Assembly: GCA_012036325.1 (NCBI GenBank)
Contig: JAAUPC010000273.1
Span: 1 to 5,153, forward strand
From: Paracoccaceae bacterium
Lineage (GTDB): Bacteria; Pseudomonadota; Alphaproteobacteria; Rhodobacterales; Rhodobacteraceae
DNA: 5,153 nt
Direction of reading: 5' to 3'
Position numbers and translations under genes: made by a program. Under the pieces are notes generated by a model. The model did no database searches. It was not told the DNA's origin and saw nothing but the letters and a program-made list of their open reading frames with translations. Positions 4,859 through 5,153 of the stretch are shown here, in pieces. Each line of letters opens with the position of its first letter. The stretch's first letter is position 1.

Positions 4859-5153
4859 ATGAGCCTTGCCGCCGCATCACCCGCCAGCCGATTGCCTTTG
4901 ACCCCGCCGCTGCAGCGATCTTGCCTTGAGCCTGCCCGATCTTGGGCCCGAGGTGTCGGGCCTTCTGACTGCCACGGCCGGGTGCAGCCCCTATCTGCGC
5001 GGACTTGCCTTGCGCGAGGTTGATTGGCTGGACGAGGCGACGTCTGACCCCGAAACCGCCCTTGCGGCGGTGTTGGCCGCCCTTGACCATGCCGCCCCTG
5101 ACAGCTTGCCCGCCGCCTTGCGCCAGGCCAAGCGGCGAACGGCGCTGCTGGCG
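4859..5153 (+). CDS. glnE: Start of bifunctional glutamine synthetase adenylyltransferase/deadenylase, partial and frameshifted
   Basis: GlnE adds and removes AMP on glutamine synthetase under control of PII, tuning nitrogen assimilation in the cytoplasm. From about 4923 the plus strand reads ALSLPDLGPEVSGLL, then TAGCSPYLRGL, REVDWLDEA and LRQAKRRTALLA, the typical start of alphaproteobacterial GlnE, open to the right edge. About 100 residues of a protein usually over 900 are present. The expected beginning is split over frames. ATG 4859 reads MSLAA; RITRQPIAFDPAAAA continues in a second frame from 4873; the rest lies in a third. One missing base near 4873 and one between about 4905 and 4926 restore it. 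The second shift is required, because the main frame has TGA at 4899 and the RITRQP frame has TGA at 4927. The first could be avoided by starting at ATG 4828. AAGGTGG (4847-4853) lies 5 bases before ATG 4859 and supports that start. Confidence 0.85.

Noticed and set aside
4647..5090. 147-residue minus-strand frame across the glnE start
   Set aside because: It overlaps clear GlnE coding sequence and the intergenic hairpins; its translation resembles nothing I recognise.

Overview
The window reads as a GC-rich chromosomal segment of an alphaproteobacterium of the Rhodobacterales (Rhodobacter/Paracoccus-like). The clues are the bpt-type leucyltransferase sequence, a DUF2852 protein ending in GEY, the GlnE N-terminus, and a short intergenic motif (GCCTCCGGCGGGAGTATTTG) that I recall as common in that order. 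All identifications come from reading the translations and no database search was run.

Layout, left to right. Positions 1-2405 (minus strand) hold dctQ and dctM, the two membrane subunits of a TRAP transporter. They overlap by ATGA and sit behind a good sigma70-like promoter whose -10 box lies inside a 17-bp dyad (2466-2482). No substrate-binding subunit is visible; it may lie beyond the left edge or elsewhere. Positions 2579-3870 (minus) hold bpt, an aspartate/glutamate leucyltransferase of the N-degron pathway, followed 15 bp later by a VOC-fold protein, probably in one transcript. Positions 4016-4519 (minus) encode a one-helix DUF2852 membrane protein, separated from bpt by a strong hairpin. 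Positions 4520-4858 are a divergent intergenic region with two related 19-bp inverted repeats, several hairpins and a terminator-like structure. From 4859 to the right edge (plus) is the start of glnE, the glutamine synthetase adenylyltransferase/deadenylase.

The most notable result is that three of the six genes are broken by single-base indels, although the protein sequence continues convincingly in another frame. dctM loses its last membrane helix and Pro/Gly tail near 328. bpt loses its N-terminal PCPYLPG segment near 3765. glnE changes frame once for certain, near 4905-4926, and probably again near 4873. dctQ, the VOC gene and the DUF2852 gene look intact. Most inferred indels are one base in a run of two or three identical bases, so uncorrected sequencing error is the simplest explanation; real gene decay is the alternative.

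No CRISPR array, insertion sequence, tRNA or rRNA was seen, and the genes are mostly housekeeping. The best candidates for something undescribed are regulatory: the paired palindromes and the structured, possibly transcribed leader or small RNA between the DUF2852 gene and glnE.
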